Positions 34,110 to 45,830 are shown, numbered from the stretch's first letter. The stretch: DNA of 64,000 bases from Charina bottae (GCA_023362775.1 JALMGJ010000019.1:5378001-5442000), one strand, 5' to 3'. A program made the numbers and translations. Notes: generated from the letters alone by a model not told the origin.

Positions 34110-34192
34110 TCATGGAGGACAGGAAGGCCTGGCGTGCTATGGTCCATGAGGTCAAGAGTCAGACACGACTAAACGACTGAACAACAACAAAA
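34110..34192 (+). mobile_element. BovB 3' end fragment
   Basis: TCATGGAGGACAGGAAGGCC, TGGCGTGCTATGGTCC, AAGAGTCAGACACGACTAAA and an ACAACAACA tail equal the last ~80 bases of the BovB at 29.3 kb in the other orientation. It is an extremely 5'-truncated insertion. Confidence 0.93.
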
Positions 34193-35146
34193 ATGGTTTA
34201 ATAAAAACACAGACTCTGTAAGAAAGCCATACTCAGAAAACAGTTGTTCCACACTCCATTCCGCACTCCATTGCACATGTATATTTGTCTGTTAGGGCTG
34301 TCTATTATTTCAAGAATGCTTAAATGAATAATGTTTTGCCTTTCCAACTGACTAATCAATTAACTACAGCTAAACAAATGTTCATATTAACATACCCTCA
34401 ATGTAAGTGCTCCTTTGTGTTCTTGAAAGTAATGTGAAATAACCTAATTTCATAAAAAAGGCTTCCATTCATTGTTAACAGAGATAGACATCGTTTACAT
34501 TTTATGCTTCATCACAGGTCACCAGACAGCAAACAAGTGTGATTGTATGTCTCAGTTTCCCAATTAAAATGTGCAACCCCCTCTCTTCTAGGGTTGCCCA
34601 AACCATTTGTACATGAGTAAAGTGCTTCCTTAGATCTGGTCCTTGAAGCTTCAAAGCAACTATGTCCAAAGAATTGATGCATGTGCTTCAAGACTTGAGA
34701 TCTTCTGACTAAGCATAAGCTTATTTCTACAAGGACAGCTTCCAAAAACACTCCAGTGAATAAGCTAATATTGTATGGATTAAAAGCTTGCATAGAAAAA
34801 TGCTGATTAGGTTGGTGGTGGCACCCTTATGATAATACCTGAATATTTGGAACAGAGCCAAGCAAGATAATTGGGATAATTTGAGATTACATCAGTTCTT
34901 GCCAGCATGAGGAATTGTATGGATGATGGTCCAAAATGTCTGGACAACACAAGCTTGTCCAACTCTTAATTTCAAAAGCTTTCAGGTCAGTAGTTGTCAT
35001 CGGACGAAAACCAAGGTTTCACCAGGCTCATCAAAGTTTCAGACCTAAGCCTTCAGCTGTTATTAGTAAGCCTGTTTGTTCAGTGTTTTCTTTGTCTCTG
35101 ATCTCTTAGTCTTAAAATAGCACAGATATGTATAAAAAGTATAGCT
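34193..35146. other. No recognisable feature
   Basis: Nothing recognised; the 93-codon minus-strand frame at 34793-34512 has no family signature. Confidence 0.45.
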
Positions 35147-35370
35147 GCCCTTGAGGTGAGTTCAATTCCATGTGACTGCATGGACACAACCATGGAGTTT
35201 TCTCGGAAACAGCATGGTTGTTTGACTTCTTCCAGATTTTTTCCCCCTTCAAGATGATACCTTTGGATTTCCTGGTAATCTCCCAGCTAAGTAATAACCA
35301 AATTTAAACCTGTTTAAGTTTTCAAAATCAGACAAGATAGGATTAATCCTACAGCTCTGGGATTTCATGG
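35147..35370 (-). mobile_element. SINE with 5S-rRNA-like head (old)
   Basis: On the plus strand 35265-35340 reads GGTAATCTCCCAGCTAAGTA, then ATAACC...GTTTAAGTTTTC and AAATCAGACAAGATAGG. This is a diverged complement of the 5S rRNA internal control region (family form: 'GGTCTCCCATCCAAGTACTAACC', 'ATCAGACGAGATCGGG'). The left part holds a SINE-like body (GGAAACAGCATGG, GTTTGACTTCTTCC). A 5S-derived SINE3-type element on the minus strand is the best reading; it is too mutated to be a 5S gene. Confidence 0.6.
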
Positions 35371-35404
35371 AGATGTGCCATCCAATTAACTAACCCGGCC
35401 CAAC

Positions 35405-35628
35405 CATGTATAGCTTATGTCTATGAAGGTTCTCAGTCATCCAGGTGGAATTGTCTGTAGCTTGAATCATGTCAACTGGATTTCTATTTTCTCAGTGGAA
35501 ACGTTTCGCTCCTTATCCAAGGAGCTTTGCTCAGACTGAAGAAGCTCCTTGGATAAGGAGCGAAACGTTTCCACTGAGAAAATAGAAATCCAGTTGACAT
35601 GATTCAAGCTACAGACATGTATAGCTTA
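35405..35628. mobile_element. Foldback Penelope-like insertion with 13-bp duplication
   Basis: CATGTATAGCTTA at 35405-35417 recurs exactly at 35616-35628, bounding a 198-bp insert. The insert is two copies of the 3' block seen at 22.0 kb, head to head: arms 35452-35527 and 35542-35617 are exact inverted repeats of 76 bases around a 14-base spacer. The outer left end extends ~34 bases further than the right. Penelope-like elements are known to insert with inverted or tandem terminal copies, which fits. The hairpin could also form in DNA or RNA. Confidence 0.85.
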
Positions 35629-36424
35629 CCTCCCATAGATAGGCATGCCCAGCTATTTGTGGCTAATCATCTCTAAATAACGTGTGGAGTAAACAAGCTA
35701 CTACCACCACCACCAAAAATCAAATATTTGTTCTTTTGATATCTAGCATAAGGCCAAGGTCATAGACAATGCTTACTCAAGATGTTTCATTAAAGGATTT
35801 CACGGATTTGATCCATACTACATCAGCCCTGATATTTGTAGACTGGATGCTACAAAACAGAAAAATTCCACATGAAAAAAAAAGAAAAGAAAAACTCAAA
35901 CATCAGTATAATTACTGTAAATACAGAGTTTGTTTTGAAATGATTAGTATATATCTTTAAAGCTTTGGTTGGTGATAACATAGATGCATGAAGGTGTATC
36001 AGGAAGGCAGAAGCAGTTCTAGGTTGGAAATAAGTTAGCATTTGAAAAGCAGCTGCTAAATGATGGAAACTAACAAGTCTTCCTTGTATTCTCTTGTCCT
36101 CCACATTTTAATAGGATTTTGTGAAAATAAGGATAATATGGACCAGAGACTCATTATTCCTATTGTCAGCTGTTTTGCTTGGGACAGGGAGTAACACTTT
36201 GTACTAGAAGTAAGATCATCAATACTAGAACACCACAAAACCAACCAAAATCTGGAAATAATATAAAGACGTATGAGCAACAAAAGATGGCAAAGATTGA
36301 ACATATCCCCTTTAGATGTGTCCATTTCCACTTCAATTTGTCTTTTTTTATCCAAAACAGAAGGAGCTGTTATTTTTTCCCCAAGGTATGCTGCAAACTC
36401 TTTACATGAAATGCAATCTTGTTA
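35629..36424. other. No recognisable feature
   Basis: Nothing recognised. Confidence 0.45.
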
Positions 36425-36510
36425 TATTGTAAACTGCCCAGAGTCCCTCCTTAGGGGGGAGATGGGTGGTGATAAAAGTTTGAATAATAAATATAAATCA
36501 ATCAATTAAT
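36425..36510 (+). mobile_element. L2 3' end fragment
   Basis: TTGTAAACTGCCCAGAGTCC, then GGGGGAGATGGGTGGTGATA and an AATAAATATAAATCAATCAA tail. Confidence 0.85.
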
Positions 36511-36651
36511 CTGTTTAAGGTGTCACCCTACATCCAAACATGTTGGCTTACCAAACAATGCCAACATATCCTTTCCCATGCCCATTACCACTTTTTGTCT
36601 GCCATCAGCAGCATCCTTGAGGTAACTAAATACTTATTTATTTACTTGTTT

Positions 36652-36656
36652 CCTTG
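36652..36656. repeat. 5-bp LTR target duplication (left)
   Basis: CCTTG, repeated at 37186-37190 directly after the LTR. Confidence 0.75.
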
Positions 36657-37185
36657 TGTCAGGATGTCACCCATGCCATCCTGCCATGGCGTCAGGATGT
36701 CACCCATGCCATCCTGCCATGGCGTCAGGATGTCACCCATGCCAACCTGCCATGGTGCCGGGAAGCATCCCACTACTCTAATAAAACTCACAAGGTCGGT
36801 TGGGGGGTGCTCCGAAGTAAAACCGCCAGACATGTAAGCGGAGACTTGGTGTATTTGCAGAACTGCAAACTATGTTAATCAAAGTTTCAAGGTGGGCGAT
36901 TCAGCACCCAGGACAGATCAAAGGGCAATACTGGCATATTAGTTGATTCGGGCCTAGAAAGACCTGAAAACTGAGAGATGAAAGGAAGGGTGGGCAAGCC
37001 ACAAATCCCAATTGTGTGTGTGTGTGGGGGACCTGGAGACTTTTAAACTGTTGGTTACGGAAGCTTGATTCACTCGAGTCTTTAATGTGCAATGGATCAC
37101 TGGCTTTAAATAAAGATTCCTTCATATCCCTAAGTGGCTTGTGTCAGGAACTCTGATTTAATAGTCAACGGATCGGGACATCACA
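36657..37185 (+). mobile_element. Solo LTR, 529 bp, with minisatellite at its start
   Basis: Begins TGTCAGGATGTCACCC and ends CGGGACATCACA, giving TG...CA ends and short inverted termini (TGTCAGGATGTC against GACATCACA). CCTTG flanks it on both sides. AATAAA at 37109-37114 is followed ~75 bases later by the end, as expected of R/U5. A 33-bp unit occupies the first ~100 bases three times. No internal coding sequence is present. It is unrelated to the 270-bp LTR family. Confidence 0.75.
36659..36757. repeat. 33-bp minisatellite, three units
   Basis: Unit GTCAGGATGTCACCCATGCC + ATCCTGCCATGGC repeated three times with few changes, at the 5' edge of the LTR. Length divisible by three gives spurious open frames. 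Confidence 0.95.
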
Positions 37186-37190
37186 CCTTG
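37186..37190. repeat. 5-bp LTR target duplication (right)
   Basis: CCTTG, partner of 36652-36656. Confidence 0.75.
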
Positions 37191-37199
37191 TTTAAAACA

Positions 37200-37482
37200 T
37201 TTATACCACAACCGAACTGGAACAATACAACTTTGGGTGGCTGAGAACATAAAATAAACTAAGGTAAAAACAATGGTCAATAAGAATAATGTGACCTGGC
37301 CCCAACACCCAGGAGATTGGCAAGTTTTTGAAGTCCTGCAGGGATGGGGTCAACCAAACATTGGGCAGGGGGAGAGTTGCCTTTCCAAAAGGCAGACAGT
37401 ACTGCAGAAAAGGCTTGCCTTATGGGCCCCATCAGATGACACTGTTTCAGGGAAGTTATAAGATGGTATGACATGTGTGACA
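37200..37482 (-). mobile_element. L2 LINE 3' fragment
   Basis: GGCTTGCCTTATGGGCCCC followed by ATCAGATGACA is the complement of the C-terminal L2 coding segment found at 48.04 kb (CACCTGATGGGGTCTAGG). Upstream sequence resembles L2 3' non-coding DNA. Truncated at both ends. Confidence 0.75.
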
Positions 37483-39624
37483 TGCCCTAGAGTCATTAAT
37501 GAAAGAAGTTAAGAGCAGTTCACTGAAGAGGATTGTAGCTAGCACTTTGCGGTATCTTCTCTTCTTCTTTCTTCTAGAGTTTCCTCTAGTTAATCTTTGA
37601 CTAGTATTGTCCTCTCCAATTAGAATAAATACAAAATTTAACTCATAAGAAAGGAACAGATGGACATGTCAAAAGCCTATATACACCAGCATTCTGTTTT
37701 TCATGGAGATCACCCAGCTGCGTCCATAAGATCACAAGTATGGAGGGTAATATCCTTCTTTCAGTATTGCTCACAACAACTTGTGTTTAGGACATGCTGA
37801 CTTAGTGATATACAACTGATAATATTTCTGACCATTGATATACCTATTTTATGAATGTGTTCATCCTCTCTTTAAAAAAGATCTAAAGTTATGGTCTTCA
37901 CCATATCAGGAAGCAGTGAATTCTCATTTTTTACACTAGGTGTTGTACAAATATTTCCTCCCCTCCAACTTGAATATCCACACATTTAACTGTAGTCAAG
38001 GCCCTTCTAATATTGTGGCAGGAGAAAAGGAAAAGATTAACTTTTCTGTGCTATGCATGATTTCTTTAAAAATATATATGATATGTCTTTCATGTCTTCC
38101 CATATTGCATTATGTTGTATCGTACATTATAATATTACATTATACTTTCATCCACAATTGTAACTTTATTGTTACTTAACCCAAGTAAGCATTCATAATA
38201 TTAGTCATGCATATCATCATAAATAAGTTAACCTTATTTGCTTCCAGATGGAATTTAAGGTCCCCTGGAATTGGCATAGTACATAATGTCAAAAGGCATC
38301 TAGATGACTTCATCATCAAGGGCTGTTGATAATGACTGTGATGGTGACAACAGTAACATTGTTAATAATTTAAAGATTGTGTACTGCTTTTCATTTAACT
38401 GACATCAAGTGGTTACAACAGTAAGAATAAAACCCTGTAACAAATAGAATATTAAAATTGGAGAATGATTCTTCAAAGATGTAAACTTACCAAAGGGTTT
38501 TATAAAGGTTTATCATGGAGACAGTAGCTTTGAGATCTCCACTGATGCTCTTGCTTCCTTCCGTCCCTTCTTCCCATCCTCTTTGTCATTTATTCTCCTA
38601 AACACCATTTGTAATTAGCGTGCACATTCTTTTAAAAAATGAAAACGGTTGCAATTTTGAAATGTGTTCCACACCTATTCTCTAGCTGTCTTTTTGTCTT
38701 TTCTATTCAGAATACAAAAGTTTATTGTCTGTGTATGCATACATGCTGTCAATCTTCTTGCAAACATCATTTATGTATATATGTACACATACTTATATAT
38801 TTTTCTATGAAAATATTGATTCTGAGAGGGAGGAAATGTGCATGTTTTCTAGCAGCTAAGTCTCAAAACATTTATCTCTAAGGTCAATGCCTATACACGT
38901 TAAATCTGAGAAGATGACGTTGTGAATCACATTATTAAAAGTTTCAGTATAAAGCATTATAATTCTTTTAATGTTGTAAAGCTCAAAAATCCTAATCTGA
39001 TTGGAGTGCTCATCTTAATAGTTGGGGCATTTTGAATGTCCAGTTTCTTTTTGAAAATGTGCACCTGCAGATGTATTCAGTCTTATGCACATGCTCACAA
39101 CTACCACTACACTTTGAGGGTGTGAACAGAAGAGACTATGGTGGGCAAGATAAATATGTAAAATCAACTTTCTCTTCATCTTCCCACTGGCATGGACTAG
39201 ATATAGTGGGTTTCTTTGCAATAAAACATTTCTAAGGGATTAATAGTACAGACATTAGGGCTACTAGATATATAGGCTGTAAAATGCAGATGTTCCCTAG
39301 ATGGCAACAAAGAGTTAGATTTTTCTATACTTCTATCCTGCCTTCTAGTGGCTATGTGACCCAGATATAGTAGCCTAGTGAATGTGACACTGTAGTCCTG
39401 CAGCCAAATAAAGCAAAATATTCTGTGAAAGCAGGCTAGTGTCTAGATACAGTCTTAGCTATTTTGACTGAAGGATATACATTATTTTAAAGCAAACTCA
39501 GTTCCAAGTGTTAGCATTTCAGCCACAGAAGGGGCAGCAACTTAAAGTAATGAGTCTGTGACAAAACAGAAAGCTTAATAAATTCCATTCTGATCTTGCA
39601 AACATATCATGATTTGACACATAT
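37483..39624. other. No recognisable feature
   Basis: 2.1 kb AT-rich sequence without recognised repeats or exons: a candidate stretch of unique, possibly conserved, non-coding DNA. Confidence 0.45.
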
Positions 39625-39678
39625 GATTTCTAGAAAATAGTAAGCTTCTGATTTCTAGAATACAGTAAGCTTCTGGTC
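39625..39678. repeat. ~27-bp tandem duplication
   Basis: GATTTCTAGAAAATAGTAAG and GATTTCTAGAATACAGTAAG, both followed by CTTCTG, lie side by side. Confidence 0.9.
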
Positions 39679-41000
39679 TGATCAAAGTCCAAGGCAGCAT
39701 CTTCTGAGGATTCTTATACTCTCAGTGTCAGCCATTGATGTCAAGAGACGGAATGATGGAGTGCACACCTTCCATATGATTTATATTGAAACTTTTAAAA
39801 AAGAAGATAAAAAATAATACAAATTAATATAAAGTATGGAAGAAAAAAGAAAAAGAAAGGAATCAAAGAGAAAGCAAAAAGTGCAAGAAAAGAAAAAAAG
39901 TTGAAGAAAAATAGAAAAGAAAGAAAAAATACAAAAAAGTGGCTTCCAATATTCTTCACAGCAGCTATAAGTACAATTATATTTGAACCCCTCTCTCTAA
40001 ATTTACATCCATGAAGTGCACACCTTCCAGATGAACATCCAAATAACATATTGTGTTATCTTCAGAATTCAGAATTCTGCTAAACTGAAGCTTTTATTTC
40101 CAGTATACATTGCCAAGACATCTATGTGCTTACTGTAATCTGCTGCTGCTGAAAATTCCTCACTTGTAAGAGAAAATTATAATTAAAGCCTGATACAATT
40201 ATCTACGGGAAGATTTTATCCTTTGCTTGATAGCTCTCTTTGGCAAGAAAGGGTAAGTCAAATTATGACTGCATTTTCCATCTGCCACCTTTTCTTAAAC
40301 ATTTGGCTCTCTATAGACTAAAACTGAGAAGCAGGAACACATGCCTTATATACCCATTTCAGGTTTATCCTATATTTTTAGTCACAAAACTGTGAGAAGT
40401 GACAAGAGGATAGATGTAAGAATTGGCAAACATTTATACACCTTTGCAGACCCTTTGCCTGAAACTGAAACTGAAAACCAAAAATGAAAAGAGAACAACA
40501 GCCTCCACAAATCTTTGCATGGTAATCAGCTGCTAAAGTGTTTTGACTTGTTTCTTGCAAACGTCTACCAGATCATGTTGTCAAGAAAGAATAGCTCAGA
40601 TGTGAAGTCCATTCAGCAGTCTGTTAGAACTACTGAAATGGAGCAGAGCTGCAAAGTTCGTGTGCAGAAAAAGAATATTGTTTAAAAACAGAGTCCATGA
40701 GCATATTAGAGAGATCTAGGTCAATCTTACACCCTTAGCCCACCCAAGCATAAAGAAACACACACTTAGGCATGGCAGGTATGAAAAGTAAGTACAAAAG
40801 AGTCCTTATGTTTATTCATTGCAGGTACAGCATTTTCGGTAAATAAATGATGTTCCATTTCTTCTTTGTTTCCCTAAACTTAATACCTCTTGCCCTGCTT
40901 GCTGAAAGAGATGCATGTAGAAAGGGGGGGAAATCTCCTAGGCCCATCCATAGCCTAGGATGGGGCAGCACATAGTCATGTGCTTGCTCCTGGTCCAAGG
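39679..41000. other. No recognisable element; purine-rich tract inside
   Basis: 39795-39945 is an unusually A/G-rich run of irregular AAAG and AGAAA blocks. Otherwise nothing is recognised. Confidence 0.45.
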
Positions 41001-41029
41001 AGGAGAGAGAGAGAGAGAGAGAGAGAGAG
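41001..41029. repeat. (GA)n microsatellite
   Basis: Fourteen AG/GA units. Confidence 0.95.
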
Positions 41030-41842
41030 GAAGTGGGAGTGGCCACAAACAGCTTCCTCAAAAGCATGGAGAACTTGTATCTTAGAGCAGCCATCCATAT
41101 GCTGATGAGGCATGCTGGATTTGCCAGGATCTCCAACAAGATGTACCTTCAAAAACATCCAAACATGCTTCATACAGCTGTTTCCAAGCAATCTGACATA
41201 GAATTAAATACCATTATTTGATGAAGATTAGATCCTGTACAGATCATTCTTGTAAGATCTGAAAATAAGAATCAATATTTCCTGTTTTCATCTATGCTTT
41301 AGATATGGGAAAGTTCCAATGCACTGAATGTATTTTTTGTACAAGCACATCTTTGTTTCATTATCTACCTAAGATTCTATCTTTATAATTTGGTTTTTGC
41401 TTGTTTTTTGTTTACCTGAGCTGGAAATAATAATAATCCAAAGTAAAAGATGTCAGCTGTGTTATTCAGAGATCAATATTTGAATACATTATTGTTTTAG
41501 GTGTTTTTCCTCATTTGAAGATATTTTGGGGGGTGGGGTGTTTCACTACTAGAGACGATTTCTTCCAAAGAAGTTGCATTGCACTGGAAAATAATATTTT
41601 GTGTTCAGGTTTGATGAAGGTATTCACAGTGAAGCTTTTGGAAGCATGACAAAGTGCTGGAATTAACATGCACTAGACTCAGTTTCCTCTTTCGGATAAA
41701 ATCACATGTACCTCTCTTCCCAAATAAGGTAGGATGAATGTGGCATTGCTTAGCTTGCAAATTTTGTGTGCAGTACTGCATATTCAAAATATTTATCTAT
41801 CTATCTAGACCCATCTTCTTCTTAGAGAGGTGAGAACTTTGT
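41030..41842. other. No recognisable feature
   Basis: Nothing recognised apart from a short (ATCT)n run near 41792. Confidence 0.45.
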
Positions 41843-42875
41843 TCACACAATTATTTATTTATTTAAATAATTTATATGGCTGCCCATCTCACAACAGTGA
41901 TTCTGGATGGCATACAAGGATTAAAACAACAGCTACAAGCAACAGCCCATGATGCCCGAGGTAAACGATACATCCCAACCATAAAGATCACATCAGCAGC
42001 ACAGCTTGCCTAACTTCCTGGCCCGAATGCCTGGGGAAGCATCCTGGTCTTCAGAGCCTTAATTAACAGCATTGGAGCCATCTGAATTTCCAGGAAGATG
42101 CTGTTCCACAGGGCAGATGCTGACACAGAGAAGGCATCTCTAGAACCGGGGGGCCTTAAAACCCATACCCACTCAGTCTTGCTGAGGTTGAGCCAAAGCT
42201 TCTTCTCCCCCCATCCAAACTTTCATAGCCTCCGGGAACTGAGAAAGGACCACAGCAGCATTGCTTAGATGGCCCAGGGTGGAGATGTACAATTGGGTAT
42301 CATCAGCATACTGAAGATATCACACCTGATGACCTACCCAGCAGCTTCATGTAGATGTCAAAGAGGAGTGGCGAGAGAGTAGAGACCTCAAGTTTGACTA
42401 ATCCCCCAGTCCAACACTAACTGGCCCTGGCCCTGAAGAATGGAGTAGAACCACTGTAACATAGTGCTTCCCACTCCAAATCCCTTAAGACAGCCCAGAA
42501 AGATACCACGATTGATGGTATTGAAAGCCCCGGAGATATCAAGGACAGCCAAGATGGATGCACTACCCCCATCCTGAGCCCACCAGAGGTGATCAACAAG
42601 ACAATCAATGCTGTATCAATACTATCAACAGGCCTTAATCCTGACGGGAGAAGGTCCAGATGATCTGCTTGTTCCAGGGCCCTCTAGAGCTATAAACCAA
42701 CCACTTTCTCGGCAACCTTTCCTAAAAAAAGGAGGTTGGAGATGGAATGAAAATTATCCAGAGCTGTTGGATTCAGAAATGGTCTCTTAAGGAGGGGTGG
42801 ATAATCACCTCCTTCAAGATGGATGGAACCACCCTCTCCCACAGAGGAGCATTCACCACTTTTTCACCTTACACT
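41843..42875 (-). pseudogene. L2-clade LINE, internally deleted RT remnant
   Basis: The left end holds the complement of an L2 tail (ATTTATTTATTTAAATAATT, GCTGCCCATCTCACAAC) and 3' coding remnants. From about 42180 to 42870 the complement reads into the RT: ATACCACGATTGATGGTATT (the D-x-IDHG region), CCATCCATCTTGAAGG, and CAGCATACTGAAGATATC near the catalytic box. Each segment matches the L2 copy at 46-47 kb in order. Many stops and at least one internal deletion make it dead. It is older than the 46-kb copy. Confidence 0.8.
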
Positions 42876-43394
42876 TGTTTAATCTTATATCCGCTGGTTC
42901 TCAAGAACCAGCCATTTCCTTTGTTGTCCTTAGCCATTTCCCTTCTTTTTCCTAAGAAAATCATCTATTCAGATTAAACACACAGAATAGATATATAATG
43001 TATATTTTATCTCTCTCACATTCACTCATACACACAGAGTCATAATTATCAATACACACAGCTAACATACTCTAAACAGATATTTTATGATAATTGCCTT
43101 CTTAATAATCTTTTTTGCTACCGTACATCTTATAAAACCATTTTCTAAAATTAAAACAGAAGTGACAATCTTAATGGCCTAGTTCATAAATTGGTGAACT
43201 AAGTATTCATATTTAAATGAATTATCTAAGTGCATACCATCCTGAATGCAAATATCCTTGTAGGTCTAGGGTGGTTTAGCTTTCAGGCATGGTGAAGTTT
43301 CTCCAGCATCTGCTCATTTTGGTGATTTTTATGGGGGGAGGGGGATATGATGGATGGAAGCTTTGCTCTTTTTGTTTGTTTTTATTATATGCAT
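42876..43394. other. No recognisable feature
   Basis: Nothing recognised. Confidence 0.45.
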
Positions 43395-43475
43395 CCTTTT
43401 GTTGTTGTAAATTGCCTTGAGTCATATGGAAATGTGTGACTTACTAAACTGTGTAATAAATAAACAAACAGTAAA
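43395..43475 (+). mobile_element. Possible diverged LINE 3' end
   Basis: TGTAAATTGCCTTGAGTCAT, then AATAAATAAACAAACAG resembles an L2-type 3' end. Confidence 0.4.
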
Positions 43476-44209
43476 TTTGAACATTTGAAAGCAATTCATT
43501 TTTAAGAAAGGATACTATGCCTAGAAGCATGGAAATGTGAGAAACAAAGGTGTTTAACATAAAATCACCCCTGCCCAGATTCTTCCAAGCAGAATAAAGA
43601 CTATGATAGAGGAAACAGCACCTGCACAATTAAATTGGATGGGAATATTAGTGAATCAAATATAGGTTGTCTTCAAGAAAAAAGCATTTGGACCCAGGCA
43701 AACAAAGCAAAAAAGAAAAAAAATGCTTATAGAAAGAAAAAGCAGAAAGCAAATTTCATAAAAACGCATTAGAATTAGGCCCCAAAGGAGCAACTTTATA
43801 GTGAAGATTTCTACTCCAGTCCTTCCCGGCTTCTAATTAAGATGGTGATCTGCAAAATGTTTTCTCCAAATAGGTAGGACTCAAGAACAGCTGCCGTATG
43901 AACATAAGGAATAGCCAAGGCCCATCTTAAGAAATATTATCGTTTTAAAAGAACATGGGTTCCCTGCATTCCTTCGCTACGCCAAGGGATATCGAAGATA
44001 TGAAAATGGTTTCCTGTTTTTACTGCCAAGCTTCTTTAATGGTGTAGCAATTTTGAGGAGAAGGTTTCCAGGGACTTTTGGTATGTTTTTCCGAGCTCAT
44101 ACCAAAGCATGTTATTTTGCTGTGGTTCCTAACCAGTGTCAAGCTGAGCAGCTTCAGAAGCACACAATGCATGAAACATAATAGGGGAAAGTGAAGTCTC
44201 CTTTAATGC
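43476..44209. other. No recognisable feature
   Basis: Nothing recognised. Confidence 0.45.
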
Positions 44210-44400
44210 AGGTGAGACTCCAGGTGACTTGAGGATCTCATTTATGTAGCAGTATGTTGGTAGCAGTATGGAACTGTTTGCCATTGCCTTCTTTCAGAAT
44301 GCCATTTTTTTGGGGGGGAGTTCTAAGTGTAGCCAAGGGTCATACAGTTCCTAACCTATTGTCCAGCCTACAGACATAGGTTTGATTTTCCAATCTAACC
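44210..44400 (-). mobile_element. Possible old tRNA-type SINE
   Basis: GTTTGCCATTGCCTTCTTTC, GCCAAGGGTCATACAG and TAGGTTTGATTTTCC follow the minus-strand order of the SINE core and head seen at 14.5 kb. Strong divergence. Confidence 0.35.
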
Positions 44401-44599
44401 TATATCTAAAAAATATCCAGATCTGTAAATGCTTAGGTTTTGAAATCAGAAAGGATGACATATAGGTTAGGCCTGTGAAACCTGCCAAGCTTTGGGACAA
44501 GGGCCTATGGGACATGGGCAGATAGAGAAAGAGAGAGAAGAAAAGAATCTCTGCAACTCCTAAATCATTCTCAAAATACTCATTCTGACCATAAAATGA

Positions 44600-44663
44600 C
44601 CTTCCTTCCTTCCTTCCTTCCTTCCTTCCTTCCTTCCTTCCTTCCTTCCTTCCTTCCTTCCTT
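44600..44663. repeat. (CTTC)n microsatellite
   Basis: Sixteen units that pass directly into the ATTT tail of a minus-strand L2 end; probably grown from that tail. Confidence 0.96.
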
Positions 44664-44736
44664 ATTTATTTATTTATTTGTCATATTTATATCCCACCTA
44701 TCTCCCCCACAAGGAGGGACCCTTATTGTCAATGGA
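44664..44736 (-). mobile_element. L2 3' end fragment
   Basis: Complement of the L2 terminus: ATTTATTTATTTATTTGTC, ATATCCCACCTATCTCCCCC, AGGAGGGACCC. Confidence 0.8.
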
Positions 44737-44865
44737 CAGAGCTGTTGGTCTTTTGATGGGTTTACTCAGCATATATAAAAATATATATAATTAGGGTTGT
44801 CTTCTAAGAAGGAATTCGCTTATACTGTATGGTAGAAATGGTAAATGGGAATTACTTCACCTTTG

Positions 44866-45186
44866 ATTGATTGATTGATTGATTGATTATGTGCCACCAA
44901 ATTGTTGTTGACTCTTAGTGACCACATTTTCTCCATGATGATCCATACCTAATCTGGTCTTCCAGGTGTTCCAACATTCAGGACTTCATCGCCACTCTGA
45001 GTCCATCCATCTTGCTGCAGGTTGTCGTCTTCTCTTTCCTTCCACCTTTCCCAGCATTAGAGCCTTTTCCAGAGAGCTGGACCCTCACATAATGTGTCTG
45101 AAGTAGGATAATTTATGCCTGGTCATTTGTGCCTTGAGTGAGAACTCTGGGTTGATTTGCTTGATGATCCATTTATTTGTTTTCTT
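44866..45186 (-). mobile_element. Diverged RTE/BovB-like LINE 3' end, left part
   Basis: The (GATT)n tail precedes TGTTGTTGACTCTTAGTGAC, CTTTCCCAGCATTAGAGCC, and AACTCTGGGTTGATTTGCTT. This order parallels the 3' coding end of BovB (compare 29.3-29.6 kb) with many differences, so it is another RTE subfamily. The sequence resumes at 49376, beyond a 4.2-kb insertion. Confidence 0.75.
45169..45186. repeat. 18-bp target duplication of element copy 2 (left)
   Basis: CCATTTATTTGTTTTCTT; the partner at 49358-49375 differs at one base. Confidence 0.85.
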
Positions 45187-45830
45187 TTCTTTTTTCAGTA
45201 AGAATTTTATTAGATTTCAGATAAAGATAAAAACTACCAAAAAATAAAAAAAAATACAGTGAATAAAAAAACTAAAAAAGAGTGAAAACACAGGAATTTT
45301 TTTTTTTTAAGGTTACAGAAAGAGTTGACTTCCGACTTTTAACAGCAAGGATATACAACAATCTCCATAATCAATCCCTTACTCTATATTAAACCACAAT
45401 CACATTATTTCTATAAATCATTCCATTGGTACAATATAAAAATCACTAAATACAATTGCTCCCTCCTCTTATGTTAAAAAAAGAAAAGAAAAAGAAAAAA
45501 TATATAAACCTCCTAATCAACTTCCCCCCCACAAGGTTAACATTTATTTAATTACTTCCTTCCTACTACTATTCTGTACATTCCTGTCTACTATAATAAA
45601 GATCAAACTAAAAAACATGTAAATTGTCTGCCATTGTAATTAATAGTACAATTATAATAATCTTAATCATATTGAGCCTAAAACCAAACATTTATTTATT
45701 ATTTCTTTTTTTATATACCTTAATAATCTTAATCCAAATCATTAAAGATAAGTGAAGTCAACCAAACTTTAAAAGCAATCCAGATAAATATTCTAAAACC
45801 CTTACCCCACTTCAAAATAATCCAAAGCAT

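Noticed and set aside
35265..35345. 5S rRNA gene
   Set aside because: Too diverged from the conserved internal promoter and embedded in a SINE body.
36654..36878. Met-Pro-rich repeat frames
   Set aside because: Products of the 33-bp minisatellite in an LTR.
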